Positions 16,626 through 25,785 of a DNA stretch of 64,000 nucleotides are shown in pieces. Under the pieces are notes generated by a model, which made no database searches, was not told where the DNA came from, and was given only the letters and a program-made list of their open reading frames with translations. Positions within the stretch are counted from its first letter, which is position 1. Every line of letters begins with the position of its first letter. The stretch is from Brachyspira hampsonii 30446 (GTDB taxonomy: Bacteria > Spirochaetota > Brachyspiria > Brachyspirales > Brachyspiraceae): positions 828,885 through 892,884 of the forward strand of contig NZ_JH994111.1 in NCBI RefSeq assembly GCF_000316195.1, read 5' to 3'. The translations under genes and the position numbers were made by a program.

Positions 16626-17879
16626 TTATCTCAAATAGTCCATAAGAGTTCTGCCTAATAATCTTCCGGCTGTTTGTAATGAAGCATTATGAGCATATTC
16701 CCACATATTAAAATTGATAATCTCTTCAGCATAATCTATATTTTCATTTTTAGCCAAAGCTTCTTGAATAGCAAGTTTTTGATCTTCAAAGCTGGTATAA
16801 CCCATATCAAGTCTTGTTACTTTAGAAGAGGCATTAGCCTGAACAGTGGCAACATTATCTAAAGAACTGTCTATATATCCTAACGCTTCGCCCCCTATGG
16901 CTCTTACATCATCATTTAGCATAGCATCTCTTAAATAGATTAAACTTTCAAATATGCTTTTTCCTGTTACTAAAGTGCTAGGTTCATAATTATTTTCCGG
17001 ACTATTGGCAGCACCTTCTCTTACTAATCCTATATCCTGTAAAACTGTGCCTCCTGATAAATCCTGTAAAAGTATTTTATGAGGAGATCCTGTTTTTAGC
17101 TGTATAACTTTTTCTCCGCCTTTTAAATCTCCTATGCTTGCACTTACATTTCCATTAGCATCATTTATTCTCTGTACTACAGCTTCAATATTATCACCTT
17201 GCTTAATATTGATAACCATATCATCTATCATAATATCCTGATCTTCAGCAGCAATATAAGTTGAAGCATCTGTTGTAGATATTATTTCCATGTCAGTACC
17301 CCAGAAAGCATAATTACCAGGAGTTGCTATATTAATAACTTGTCCGTTTTCTATTTCTCTATTTTGAGCATTTCCATCGCCTTCATACATAACGGATTGT
17401 ACTATAGAGCGTCCTGCTTTTTCATCATATCCGTAAAATGCTCTGAAAGGTGCTGTTTTAATACTAGTTCCTGAGAATATAAACTCTCCTTTACTTTGAG
17501 TTTTGGATATATCATATATTCTCTCTATCATTTCTTCTACTTCCATAGCCATTTTAGCTCTGTCATCAGCACCGTATGTACTGTTTGCACCTTGTACTGC
17601 TAAATCTCTAGCTCTGTTTAATGCTTCTCTTATTGCTGACATAGAATCATGTGCTACACTCAATCTTTCTTTACCATCAACTATATTGTTCTGATATCTG
17701 TCTACTGATGACATTCTTGTTCTATAGTAGATAGAGTTAATAGTTGCTGTAACATTCTGGTGAGGGTACTGTACCCTTTGACCAGTGGAAAGCCTTGTTT
17801 TAGAAGCTCCCATTTCCATTTTATTTCTTCTTATTGCACTAACTGATCCATTTAATTGGGATTGTTCAGTAACTCTCAT
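16626..17879 (-). CDS. flgL: Flagellar hook-associated protein 3 (FlgL)
   Basis: The 417-aa protein has the flagellin-like N-terminal helix (MRVTEQSQ, RNKMEMGASKTRLSTGQRVQYPHQN) and the C-terminal helix (AIQEALAKNENIDYAEEIINFN, ASLQTAGRLLG). These two ends form the coiled-coil core in FlgL, which joins the hook to the flagellar filament. In spirochaetes the filament is periplasmic. AGGAGATAAAA precedes the ATG. A flgK gene is usually next to flgL; it is not present upstream here, where a methyltransferase gene follows after 357 bases. A weak sigma-28-like promoter is seen upstream. Confidence 0.93.
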   Translation of the reverse strand: MRVTEQSQLNGSVSAIRRNKMEMGASKTRLSTGQRVQYPHQNVTATINSIYYRTRMSSVDRYQNNIVDGKERLSVAHDSMSAIREALNRARDLAVQGANSTYGADDRAKMAMEVEEMIERIYDISKTQSKGEFIFSGTSIKTAPFRAFYGYDEKAGRSIVQSVMYEGDGNAQNREIENGQVINIATPGNYAFWGTDMEIISTTDASTYIAAEDQDIMIDDMVINIKQGDNIEAVVQRINDANGNVSASIGDLKGGEKVIQLKTGSPHKILLQDLSGGTVLQDIGLVREGAANSPENNYEPSTLVTGKSIFESLIYLRDAMLNDDVRAIGGEALGYIDSSLDNVATVQANASSKVTRLDMGYTSFEDQKLAIQEALAKNENIDYAEEIINFNMWEYAHNASLQTAGRLLGRTLMDYLR

Positions 17880-17913
17880 TTTTATCTCCTGTTTTAATAT
17901 AGAAATGATTATT

Positions 17914-17941
17914 ATATCGCTTCTATTTTCGTAATAATCTA
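17914..17941 (-). promoter_or_regulatory. Possible sigma-28 type promoter for flgL
   Basis: On the minus strand TAGA (17941-17938) and AGCGATAT (17921-17914) with a 16-base gap approximate the flagellar sigma consensus TAAA-N15-GCCGATAT. Two to three positions differ, so this is tentative. The rest of the 17880-18236 gap is AT-rich and holds only a solo element end at 18107-18124. Confidence 0.35.
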
Positions 17942-18106
17942 AAATTCTTTTATTATTTTTTCTTGCTACATATTTTCAATAAAAATTGTTCGCTTAATTT
18001 GATAAATATTCTATACTCTCACAATTTTTAGCTTCATAGCTTTAAAATTTTATTATTGCTGATAATAAAACTATTTCTTATTATCGGAATATAAATTATA
18101 AAAAAG

Positions 18107-18124
18107 TAGTTTTGGAACAAGTCT
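18107..18124 (+). repeat. Solo terminal repeat of the ~300-bp family
   Basis: TAGTTTTGGAACAAGTCT differs by one base from the right end of elements R2, R3 and R4. No core or left end is present nearby, so it is a relic. Confidence 0.6.
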
Positions 18125-18236
18125 AATATTTCAATTTATAATAATTTTTAATGCAGATTTTGATTCTTTATTATACAAACAATATTTTCAATTTATAAAA
18201 AGTTTTTATATTATTAGAAATAGCATCTAATTTTAA

Positions 18237-19073
18237 TCATTCTTTAGTTTTACCTATGATAGCTTGCTGGCATATATCATTATATCTTGTATCTCTTTTT
18301 CTTTTTTCTATTATTACTATGCCGTCATAATAGTGAATAGAGTAGGTGCTGTCTGTAAAAGCATTTGGAAATAAATCATCTTCTTCTGTAGCCCAATATG
18401 CATTAAGATAATCTATTAAATTTTTTGTATATTCTATATATGAATTAGGATTTTTATAACCGCCTCCAAAATTTGGCCAATACGAAGTATAAACATCTTC
18501 GCATAAATAAAGTCCGTCATCTTTTATATGTTCATACATCTCTTCAAAAGTTATAATTTGCTGATTCATTCTATGTCCGCCATCATCTATTAAAATATCT
18601 AATTTTGGAATTTTATTTTTTACTTCTTTTAAAAAATCTCTGTCATCTTGAGAGCCTATAAATATTTTTATATTATCCTGTTCAAATTGTTTGCATTTAG
18701 GATTTTTATCTATCGCATATATATTAACATTAGCTTTAGCGTTATTGTTTTTAAAATATTCTCTCCACATCTTTACAGCTCCGCCGCTTCCTACACCGAT
18801 TTCCATCATATTGATATCTTTACCTCTATATTTTGAAAAATGTCTTTCATATATATCAAAAAAAGGAAGATGTTTAAAAATTGCTTCTCCTTTATTATTC
18901 AAAAAGTAATTATGCAAATCATATTTAGACTTATCTTCATCATTATTTATGAGTATATCTCTAATAGTTTCTAACTTTCTTTTATCTTCTTCACTGTCGC
19001 TTTTTACGAGCAAAAGATTTTTATGTTTTTTCACTCTTAATTTTTTTATTTCTGACTTTTTACCTTTTTTCAT
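18237..19073 (-). CDS. SAM-dependent methyltransferase, MycE/CmcI-like
   Basis: The 278-aa protein has a lysine-rich N-terminus and then a Rossmann methyltransferase domain. Motif I is MEIGVGSGGAVKMW (about 91-104), with a following DKNP acidic loop at the end of strand 2. The segment DILIDDGGHRMNQQIITFEEM and LYLCEDVYTSYWPNFGG match sugar and macrolide O-methyltransferases such as mycinamicin MycE, where the DDGGH and ED residues bind metal. The substrate is probably a glycan or secondary metabolite sugar, but this is inference. It is a single gene between flgL and a divergent small gene. Confidence 0.75.
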   Translation of the reverse strand: MKKGKKSEIKKLRVKKHKNLLLVKSDSEEDKRKLETIRDILINNDEDKSKYDLHNYFLNNKGEAIFKHLPFFDIYERHFSKYRGKDINMMEIGVGSGGAVKMWREYFKNNNAKANVNIYAIDKNPKCKQFEQDNIKIFIGSQDDRDFLKEVKNKIPKLDILIDDGGHRMNQQIITFEEMYEHIKDDGLYLCEDVYTSYWPNFGGGYKNPNSYIEYTKNLIDYLNAYWATEEDDLFPNAFTDSTYSIHYYDGIVIIEKRKRDTRYNDICQQAIIGKTKE

Positions 19074-19341
19074 CTGATTGCCTCAAATTAATAAATACAG
19101 TTAATATTATGTTAATTCTTTATACTATAAAATTTTAAATTGTCAAGAATATAAAATGTTGTTAAAAGTGAATATATTGAAGATTTTAAAGTTTAAAAAA
19201 ATATAAGTAATACTTTATATTAAATTAATACTTCTTATTTTATATTTATTACATAATTATATTTTTAATATTATTTATTGAATAATAAAATAAAATAGTT
19301 TATCTTTATTAAATATGATATTTATTTTTTGGGGTTAAATT

Positions 19342-19935
19342 ATGAATAATTATATTGATAAAATTATAGAACTTTCTAATACTAATCAGAATAAAGCATT
19401 TAATATTATAAATGAGCTTGATATTGAAAATGCTTTTAAAAATATTGGTGCTAGAGTTAATTTAGTAGGTTCTTTAAAAATGGGACTTTTAGTGAAAAAT
19501 AAAGATATTGATTTTCATGTTTATACATCTGAATTAAATATAGAGAAAAGTTTTTATGCTATATCTAAGATAGCTTCAAATGAAAATATACAAAAAATCA
19601 CATATACAAATTTAATATATACAGATGAGCATTGTATAGAGTGGCATTTATTTTATGAATACAGTGAAGATGAAATTTGGCAGATTGATATTATCCATAT
19701 ACTAGAAGGATCTTATTATGACGGATATTTTGAAAAAGTGGCTTATGATATAATAAACATGCTTACTGAAGAGAAAAGAAATATAATATTGAAATTAAAA
19801 TATGAAACTCCTGATGATATAAAAATAATTGGTATGGAATATTATAAAGCCGTTTTACAAAATAACATTACAACATTTGAAGACTTTATCAAATGGAGAG
19901 ATAAACAATTTTTTAATGGTATAATAAAGTTTTAA
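19342..19935 (+). CDS. Nucleotidyltransferase-fold protein
   Basis: The 197-aa protein contains NLVGSLKMGLLVKNKDIDFHVY at about residues 40-61. GS followed after about 13 residues by D-I-D is the active-site pattern of the DNA polymerase beta-like nucleotidyltransferase superfamily. A third carboxylate could be in WQIDIIHI (about 113-120). The substrate is unknown. It might modify a small molecule, or a protein or tRNA as the MNT antitoxins do; no HEPN partner gene is adjacent. GGGG lies 11 bases before the ATG. It converges on the GT-C gene with 15 bases between stops. Confidence 0.65.
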   Translation: MNNYIDKIIELSNTNQNKAFNIINELDIENAFKNIGARVNLVGSLKMGLLVKNKDIDFHVYTSELNIEKSFYAISKIASNENIQKITYTNLIYTDEHCIEWHLFYEYSEDEIWQIDIIHILEGSYYDGYFEKVAYDIINMLTEEKRNIILKLKYETPDDIKIIGMEYYKAVLQNNITTFEDFIKWRDKQFFNGIIKF

Positions 19936-19950
19936 TTATATTCTATTTAA

Positions 19951-21216
19951 TTATATTCTATAAATAAAAATAGCTATAATATTTAATAAAGCATATAAGC
20001 AAATATAGTTTATATATTTATTTTTTGTGTACTTTATATTTTCTATAAAATATATTATAGGTACGAATCCTAAAGTAAATGATGAATAAAAATAATGCGG
20101 TCTTCCAGCTCCTATATTGGCAAGCATATAGAATACTATAGAAGTTATCACATATATAATATAGAATAATAATAAATCTTTTAATGTATCTGTTTTTTTA
20201 TCATTATCTGTTAACATCTTCTTAGTAAAGAAATGTTTATAAGCGTAAACTAAGGCTGTCAAAGCAAATATAAATGATAATATATAAAATATAAAAGTAA
20301 AAATATATAAAGGATTGCTTCCAAAATAAATGTTTATTATATCTTTTATTCCATTTATATATTTATTTCCAGGTTCATTTGTAGTGAAAAGAAATATTGA
20401 ATAAATTTGAGGCGGCTGTATTATATTAACTGCATCTATTTCTGATTTTCTTCCAAATATTTTTGATATGCTTTCAAAATTATTTGGAAATTGATATATT
20501 AAATAAGGAAGGTAAGTGAGAAATGATATGAATACTCCTATAGACAATGGGATTATATTTTCTTTTGTATCTTTTTTCCATTTTATTATTAAAAATATTA
20601 TAAGAGATGGAATTAGAGAAAAGAAATTTGAAAAATGGCATTGTGCTGATAATGCTAAGATTGGAAACAGCAAAACAGCATATATGAATTTTTTTTCATT
20701 ATATAAATATTCAAAAAGTACAGGTAAAAAAATAAAAGATAGTATTAAGGGATTATGAGGATTATATATATTATTTCCAGCATTTAAAAAGTATACATTA
20801 ACAGACATAAGCATTAACATAATACTAAATGTGGTTAGCGAAAATCTTTTATAAAGCCAAACAAAAAATATAATACTTGCTAGTATAGAAATGAGCATAT
20901 TGATAAATCTTGCTCCTTCATAAGTTTTTCCGCCTATAAGATATTTCAGCATATATGATAAATAAAAATATCCTCCGGGAACTCTTGAATTCTCTTCACT
21001 ATAATATGTATCTGGAGTATTTAGAAAAACACCTTCTACTGGAAATCTATTTTCATTAAGATGTTTTTGTAATTGATAGAATTGATATTCTCCATCTAGT
21101 CCTATAGGGTATCCGTGTACTGATTTATTGTATATATAAAATCTTAAAAATATTCCTATTATAATTGCTATTATTGAAAGTGTTATTAATGATTTTTTAC
21201 TAGCTAAGTTTAGCAT
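19951..21216 (-). CDS. Multi-membrane GT-C (family 39-like) glycosyltransferase
   Basis: The 421-aa protein has about ten hydrophobic segments. Between the first two is a periplasmic loop with GLDGEYQFYQLQKHL and a conserved-type DxE pair, followed by RVPGGYFYLSYMLKY, as in polyprenyl-phosphate-dependent GT-C enzymes such as ArnT and PMT. It overlaps the end of the upstream GT2 gene by seven bases, so the two are translationally coupled. Together they probably add sugars to a lipid or surface glycan: the GT2 enzyme could make the polyprenyl-phosphate sugar and this protein use it. Acceptor and sugar are unknown. Confidence 0.65.
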   Translation of the reverse strand: MLNLASKKSLITLSIIAIIIGIFLRFYIYNKSVHGYPIGLDGEYQFYQLQKHLNENRFPVEGVFLNTPDTYYSEENSRVPGGYFYLSYMLKYLIGGKTYEGARFINMLISILASIIFFVWLYKRFSLTTFSIMLMLMSVNVYFLNAGNNIYNPHNPLILSFIFLPVLFEYLYNEKKFIYAVLLFPILALSAQCHFSNFFSLIPSLIIFLIIKWKKDTKENIIPLSIGVFISFLTYLPYLIYQFPNNFESISKIFGRKSEIDAVNIIQPPQIYSIFLFTTNEPGNKYINGIKDIINIYFGSNPLYIFTFIFYILSFIFALTALVYAYKHFFTKKMLTDNDKKTDTLKDLLLFYIIYVITSIVFYMLANIGAGRPHYFYSSFTLGFVPIIYFIENIKYTKNKYINYICLYALLNIIAIFIYRI

Positions 21217-22049
21217 TTTTTATCCTTATAAACATTTTCTTTTTTGGATATATTAAATTTTGAAAGTATATAAACAATGCCTATTAAGAATCTTAAGAAG
21301 TACATAGATACTGAGTAAATAGGGTGGGCTAATAGTTTTTTCCATTTGCCATTTTCTATATAAACACCAATATAACGATAAAATATTCCAAATTGCTTTT
21401 TAGTAGTTTTATCATGTCCCCATTTTTTGAAGTAGTTGTCAAAATTTGAAGCATAATAGCTTTTTTTTACTATATATTGTTTTAGAGTATGATTTTCATG
21501 ATGATATAATGGGGATTTTATTATGTCAGTTTTTCCTGTTTCTTTTATTCTTCTGTCTATATCCCAATCTTCAGTACCATTTAAGTTTAAATCAAACCCT
21601 CCTATTTTTATAAATGCTTCTTTTCTGAAGAATCTTACAGCATCTATAACAGTAGCATCATAAAATGAACGTTCAAAACTTCTTACTCTATTAAAAAAAC
21701 TTTTTCCGTAAATTTTTTCAGGTATATAAATAGCCTGCACATCTTTATTGTTTTCAAAAATTTCCAAGCATTCTGTTATAACATTTTCTGATAAAGTCAT
21801 ATCAACATCTAAAAATCCTATTATTTCTCCGCCTGACATTTCAGCCCCATAATTTCTTTGAGCAGATCGTTCTGGACCTTTAATAAAAGTTTTGGCACCT
21901 AATTCTTTAGCTATTTCTACTGTTCTGTCAGTTGAATTATTATCTACCAATATTATTTCAGTATCTTTATAATTAGAATTTTTTACAGCATTTATACAAT
22001 CAGCGATAAAATTTTCTGAGTTTTTAGTTGTGATGATTATGCTTACCAT
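21210..22049 (-). CDS. Family 2 glycosyltransferase
   Basis: The 279-aa protein has a GT-A domain starting MVSIIITTKNSENFIADCI, with VDNNSTDRT (about 36-44) and the metal-binding FLDVDM (about 79-84). NGTEDWDIDRRIKETG matches the (E/D)D catalytic loop of GT2 enzymes. A hydrophobic stretch near residues 244-266 (YFLRFLIGIVYILSKF) may anchor it to the membrane. It overlaps the GT-C gene downstream. A role in glycolipid or surface polysaccharide synthesis is likely. Confidence 0.85.
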   Translation of the reverse strand: MVSIIITTKNSENFIADCINAVKNSNYKDTEIILVDNNSTDRTVEIAKELGAKTFIKGPERSAQRNYGAEMSGGEIIGFLDVDMTLSENVITECLEIFENNKDVQAIYIPEKIYGKSFFNRVRSFERSFYDATVIDAVRFFRKEAFIKIGGFDLNLNGTEDWDIDRRIKETGKTDIIKSPLYHHENHTLKQYIVKKSYYASNFDNYFKKWGHDKTTKKQFGIFYRYIGVYIENGKWKKLLAHPIYSVSMYFLRFLIGIVYILSKFNISKKENVYKDKKC

Positions 22050-22153
22050 TTATTTACCAATTTTTATTTATGATTTATAAATAATATATTCATAATAAAA
22101 AAATAACAATATTATTTAACTATTTTTAATTTTTAAAAGGTATAATTATAAAA

Positions 22154-22493
22154 AGTAAGCGGAGCTATAAGCCGTATTCTGTCATTTAAGGTAAACATTT
22201 ATCTTGATATTATATTGCTATAATATTCCAGCGAGCCACCTGAAACTTAGGAAAAGGGCAATCCGTTTCTGTTTGCTCTTGCCTCTCATGGGGTTTACAC
22301 TGCCATTCATGTCGCCACAAATGCGGTATGCTCTTACCATGCCTTTTCACCCTTACCAAATTGGCGGTATATTTTCTGCTGCACTTTCCATAGACTTTCG
22401 TCTTCAAGCCGTTAGCTTGCATGATGCCCTTTAGAGGTACGGACTTTCCTCAGTATTAGTTACTTAAATACCGCGTTTACCCGCTCCGCATGC
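22154..22493 (-). ncRNA. rnpB: RNase P RNA (class A)
   Basis: Read on the minus strand, the region shows the universal RNase P RNA cores: CTGAGGAAAGTCC (CR-I) near the 5' side and ACAGAATACGGCTTATA (CR-V) near the 3' end. The P1 helix pairs GCGGAGC at the 5' end with GCTCCGC at the 3' end. The RNA cleaves the 5' leader from pre-tRNAs together with RnpA. It is clearly richer in G+C than its surroundings, as expected for a structured RNA. The ends are accurate to about five bases. Confidence 0.96.
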
Positions 22494-22498
22494 CGATT

Positions 22499-22527
22499 AC
22501 TCTATTATAAAAATTATAAAATGTCAA
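22499..22527 (-). promoter_or_regulatory. Promoter of rnpB
   Basis: On the minus strand TTGACA (22527-22522) is followed after 17 bases by TAGAGT (22504-22499). A start seven bases on would be at about 22492, which agrees with the P1 helix 5' end. Confidence 0.6.
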
Positions 22528-22552
22528 TCATAATTTTTTAATATTAAATTAA

Positions 22553-22581
22553 TTGCTTTTTTTATATTTGATTATTATACT
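22553..22581 (+). promoter_or_regulatory. Promoter giving a leaderless start at 22588
   Basis: TTGCTT (22553-22558), 17-base spacer, TATACT (22576-22581). The expected transcription start is the A of the ATG at 22588. No Shine-Dalgarno is present. Confidence 0.6.
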
Positions 22582-22587
22582 TAATAT

Positions 22588-24036
22588 ATGAATACAGAAA
22601 TTATTGAAAATACATTATTAACATTAATAAATGAATTTAAAAAAGATGAAAAAGAAAAATATAATGCATTAGAAAATACTATAAAGTCTATACATAAATC
22701 ATTTTTAGAGGAAGAAGAATTAAAAACAAATAGATTAAATGAAATCTTCTCTAAAATTAAAATAATAATAGAAGAAGTAAAAGAGGAAATGAAAAAATAT
22801 CCTCCTCAGTTTTGTATATTTGAGGCAGTAAATTTACAAAGACATGAGAATTATAATAGTAATTTACTCGCCAATTTTCTTAAAATAAATATAAAGTATG
22901 GAGAAAATACTGAATTAAGTTTTGTTAAAGATTTTTTACTATATTTGCATAATAAATTTAATTGGGATTACGGATTAAAAAACATTGAAGAAGAAATAAA
23001 GCATTCATATATAAATATAAAAAGAGAAGAAAAAGCAGACACTAGAAGAATAGATTTATTTATATCTTATAAAAAAGAGTTTGCAATTATTATAGAAAAT
23101 AAAATATATGCTTCAGAGCAGACAAATCAATTAGATGATTATTATAAGAATAAGAAAAAAGATAATTACAAAAATTTATATATGATTTTTCTCAATCCTT
23201 CAGGTTATGAGGCTTCTACTTTATCAGAAGAATCAAAAAAGGAACTTGGAGATAATTTTCAAACATTAAAACATAGCGATATAGCTTTATGGCTTGAGAA
23301 TATTTTAGAAAATAAAAAATATTCTTTTCTTCATAGTGATAATATTTTAGATAATGATAATAAATATATAAGAGATTATAGGCTTTTGAAATCTGCTATG
23401 ATACAGACTATACATAATGCCAATATGATAAGCAATAATACAGAGGAGCTTGATATGACAAGAGAAAAAATACAAAAACTATTGGAATATAACCTTTTTA
23501 ACGACATACAAACAGTAGAAGATGTTGATGAATATATAAAAATATTTAATAGTGTTAATGAACTTCTTGAAAATAAAAAGTCAGAAATAAAAAAGAATAA
23601 TATTATTAAGTATATAAAACCTTATTTGGAATTTAGAAAAAAAATGTTATTATATTTAGAAAGTAATATAGAATTAGAATATTATATAATAAATGAAAAT
23701 GATATTATTGATAATATTAATAATTATGATGGTAGTTCTCATTATATTAAATTTTTATTTAAAAATGGTGCTGTAGGTCTTTATTTAGATAATCATACTT
23801 GGAATAGTTTTGATTTATGTGTTTATATAGAAGTTGATGAAAATGAAAGAAGATATAAAGCTATATATAATAAATTAAAATCATTAGAGAATGATAATGC
23901 ATATATTTATAAATTTATAAAAACAGAAGATGAAAGAGAATTTTTTAGATATAAAATAAATACAGAAAAAGACAGCCCAGAAGAAATTGCTGATGTTATG
24001 ATTAAGATTTATAATCTTTTGAAAGATAATTTATAA
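22588..24036 (+). CDS. PD-(D/E)XK nuclease superfamily protein
   Basis: The 482-aa protein has an N-terminal helical part (1-70), then FCIFEAVNLQRHENYNSNLLANFL and the nuclease core RRIDLFISYKKEFAIIIENKIYASEQTNQL (about 150-180). D-x(n)-E-N-K with the following Q fits the PD-(D/E)XK pattern of the PDDEXK_4 type. The C-terminal half is helical and charged. Members are often restriction- or defence-associated, but no methylase or specificity gene is nearby and the role is open. The gene has no ribosome binding site, and its -10 box is placed for a leaderless mRNA. Confidence 0.72.
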   Translation: MNTEIIENTLLTLINEFKKDEKEKYNALENTIKSIHKSFLEEEELKTNRLNEIFSKIKIIIEEVKEEMKKYPPQFCIFEAVNLQRHENYNSNLLANFLKINIKYGENTELSFVKDFLLYLHNKFNWDYGLKNIEEEIKHSYINIKREEKADTRRIDLFISYKKEFAIIIENKIYASEQTNQLDDYYKNKKKDNYKNLYMIFLNPSGYEASTLSEESKKELGDNFQTLKHSDIALWLENILENKKYSFLHSDNILDNDNKYIRDYRLLKSAMIQTIHNANMISNNTEELDMTREKIQKLLEYNLFNDIQTVEDVDEYIKIFNSVNELLENKKSEIKKNNIIKYIKPYLEFRKKMLLYLESNIELEYYIINENDIIDNINNYDGSSHYIKFLFKNGAVGLYLDNHTWNSFDLCVYIEVDENERRYKAIYNKLKSLENDNAYIYKFIKTEDEREFFRYKINTEKDSPEEIADVMIKIYNLLKDNL

Positions 24037-24216
24037 TTATTAAATATGGACTTATTTTATATTAAAAAAATTTTAAGTTTGTAAAAAATTAGTTTCTTGT
24101 ATTTTGACTATTTTATGGTACTAGTCCTACGAAGTATGCAAATGCACCGAATATAAAGTTCTTTTGTGACCGAATGGGGGCATATTATATGATCAAAAAA
24201 TAATCAAAAAGACTAT

Positions 24217-24516
24217 AGACTTGTTTCAAAAGTACTTGACAAATAATTTTAATGGTTTGTTATTTTATGCTAATTTATATAATATTAATTATTACATAAA
24301 TTATATGTTTTATATGTTGTATAATTTATCGTTTTAATATATAAATATGCATTCCTTTTGCTTCTCGCCGCAGGCGGACTTTTCCTGGGGCACCACCGAG
24401 TAGGTGCCTATTCGGCAAAAGAAGTGGGGTCTGGGGCAAAGCCACATTTATAAAAACAAAAATAATAAAAATTAAAATAGTATAAATATTTCTTAATTTA
24501 GTTTTGAAACAAGTCT
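24217..24516 (+). repeat. ~300-bp inverted-repeat element R2
   Basis: The left end AGACTTGTTTCAAAAGTA (24217) and the right end TAGTTTTGAAACAAGTCT (to 24516) are complements with one mismatch. The core has TATATAAATATGCATTCC, a GC-rich segment with the same CCGAGTAGGTGCCTATTCGG hairpin as R1 (24396-24415), and GGCAAAAGAAGTGGGG. There is no ORF. Bases 24100-24180 just before it look like a degraded fragment of a similar core. Confidence 0.85.
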
Positions 24517-24547
24517 TATATTTTTAACATAAAACTAGAGTATTATA

Positions 24548-24651
24548 CAACTTTTGCTGCATATTCTTAAAATATTAAGCTGTAGTATATGCGTTTTTCG
24601 TGAAGCGTATCCGAAGGATAAAACCGCAGAGCGTGTGCGGCAAAAAAGTTG
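24548..24651. repeat. Shorter related inverted-repeat element R5
   Basis: CAACTTTTGCTGCA (24548-24561) and TGCGGCAAAAAAGTTG (24636-24651) form the ends. Inside is GTGAAGCGTATCCGA, a module that also occurs in R3 near 28211, and a CCGCA/TGCGG hairpin (24624-24640). It lies before the TauE/SafE gene's 3' end. Confidence 0.55.
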
Positions 24652-24710
24652 ATAATTCTATATAAAGACATCAGTTGACAAACTTAAAAATTTGAGTATA
24701 TACTATATTT

Positions 24711-25478
24711 CTATCTCATTATATCTATTAATATTTTTAATGTAGTAAGTAGTGATATAGTTACAAATATTGGTTTTATTACTTTTATTCCTTTTTTAAT
24801 TGCAAACTTAGCACCAAAGTAGGTGGATATCATTATAAAAGGTATAACAAATATTCCAGCCATATAATTAACTTTTCCTTCTATTGCAAATATTATTAAT
24901 GAACATAAATTGCTTGTAAGATTCAAAGCCTTGGCATTACCAGATGCAAGAAGAAAATCCATTTTATAATAAAGCACAAAAAACATTATTAAAAAACTTC
25001 CTGTTCCGGGTCCGAATACGGCATCATAAAACCCTAAAAGAAAAGCAAAAAACATACCTACTATATAATTTTTTCTTTTTAAATTATTTTCATCAAATAG
25101 GTTATCGGTTCCAAAGGTTTTAGAAAATAAAGTATAAATACCAACTGCTAAAATAAGTATCATTATTAAAGGCTGCAATATTTTAGCATCTATTAATACT
25201 ATAACCTGTACACCTACGATAGAACCTAATATTGTCATAGGTATTAAAAACTTTATTAGTTTAGTTGTAAGTTTACCATTTTTGAAGAATGTAAAAGCAG
25301 AAACTATAGCACCAGATGTTGAAGTGAATTTATTAGTAGCTAATGCAGTATGCGGAGGAATACCGGCTATTAAATATGCCGGAAGACTTATAAGTCCGCC
25401 ACCTCCTGCTGCAGCATCCACAAAACCTGCTATTGAACAGCCTATAATTATTATAATTAGATTTTCTATACTCAGCAT
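24711..25478 (-). CDS. TauE/SafE (TSUP) family membrane transporter
   Basis: The 255-aa protein has about eight membrane segments and the family signature near the N-terminus: AGFVDAAAGGGGLISLPAYL, followed by GIPPHTALATNKFTSTSG. A second family motif, GFYDAVFGPGTGSFL, begins the second half. TSUP proteins move sulfite, sulfonates or organic anions across the inner membrane; the substrate here is unknown. The gene stands alone on the minus strand. The 307 bases upstream (to 25785) are AT-rich; I see only weak promoter-like boxes there. Confidence 0.85.
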   Translation of the reverse strand: MLSIENLIIIIIGCSIAGFVDAAAGGGGLISLPAYLIAGIPPHTALATNKFTSTSGAIVSAFTFFKNGKLTTKLIKFLIPMTILGSIVGVQVIVLIDAKILQPLIMILILAVGIYTLFSKTFGTDNLFDENNLKRKNYIVGMFFAFLLGFYDAVFGPGTGSFLIMFFVLYYKMDFLLASGNAKALNLTSNLCSLIIFAIEGKVNYMAGIFVIPFIMISTYFGAKFAIKKGIKVIKPIFVTISLLTTLKILIDIMR

Positions 25479-25785
25479 AATACAACACCGCTAATTTATT
25501 TTTTATTAGTTAAAAATACTATACCTATGATAATTTTTTGTCAAATGATATTAGTGAATTTATTTATTATAGATATACTTTTTTAATTTTTATTGTTGAT
25601 AATAATTATTTAATATATGAGTGTGGATTAAGAAATTATCACTTATATTAAAATATTAAGTATATGAGAAGTTATTAATAATAATAAATTGTTGTTGATT
25701 TATTTTTATATGTTGTATATTATATAATTATGTAAAGTAAACATAATATAATTTAAGCTATATATAAAGTATAGAGGAAAAACTT

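Noticed and set aside
19342-19935. MNT-HEPN toxin-antitoxin pair
   Set aside because: The nucleotidyltransferase-fold protein has no HEPN gene next to it and is longer than typical MntA-type antitoxins.
22204-22434. Frames of about 70 codons on both strands
   Set aside because: The region is RNase P RNA with recognisable conserved cores.
22588-24036. Restriction-modification system around the PD-(D/E)XK protein
   Set aside because: No DNA methyltransferase or specificity gene is adjacent; the methyltransferase at 18237 resembles sugar O-methyltransferases instead.
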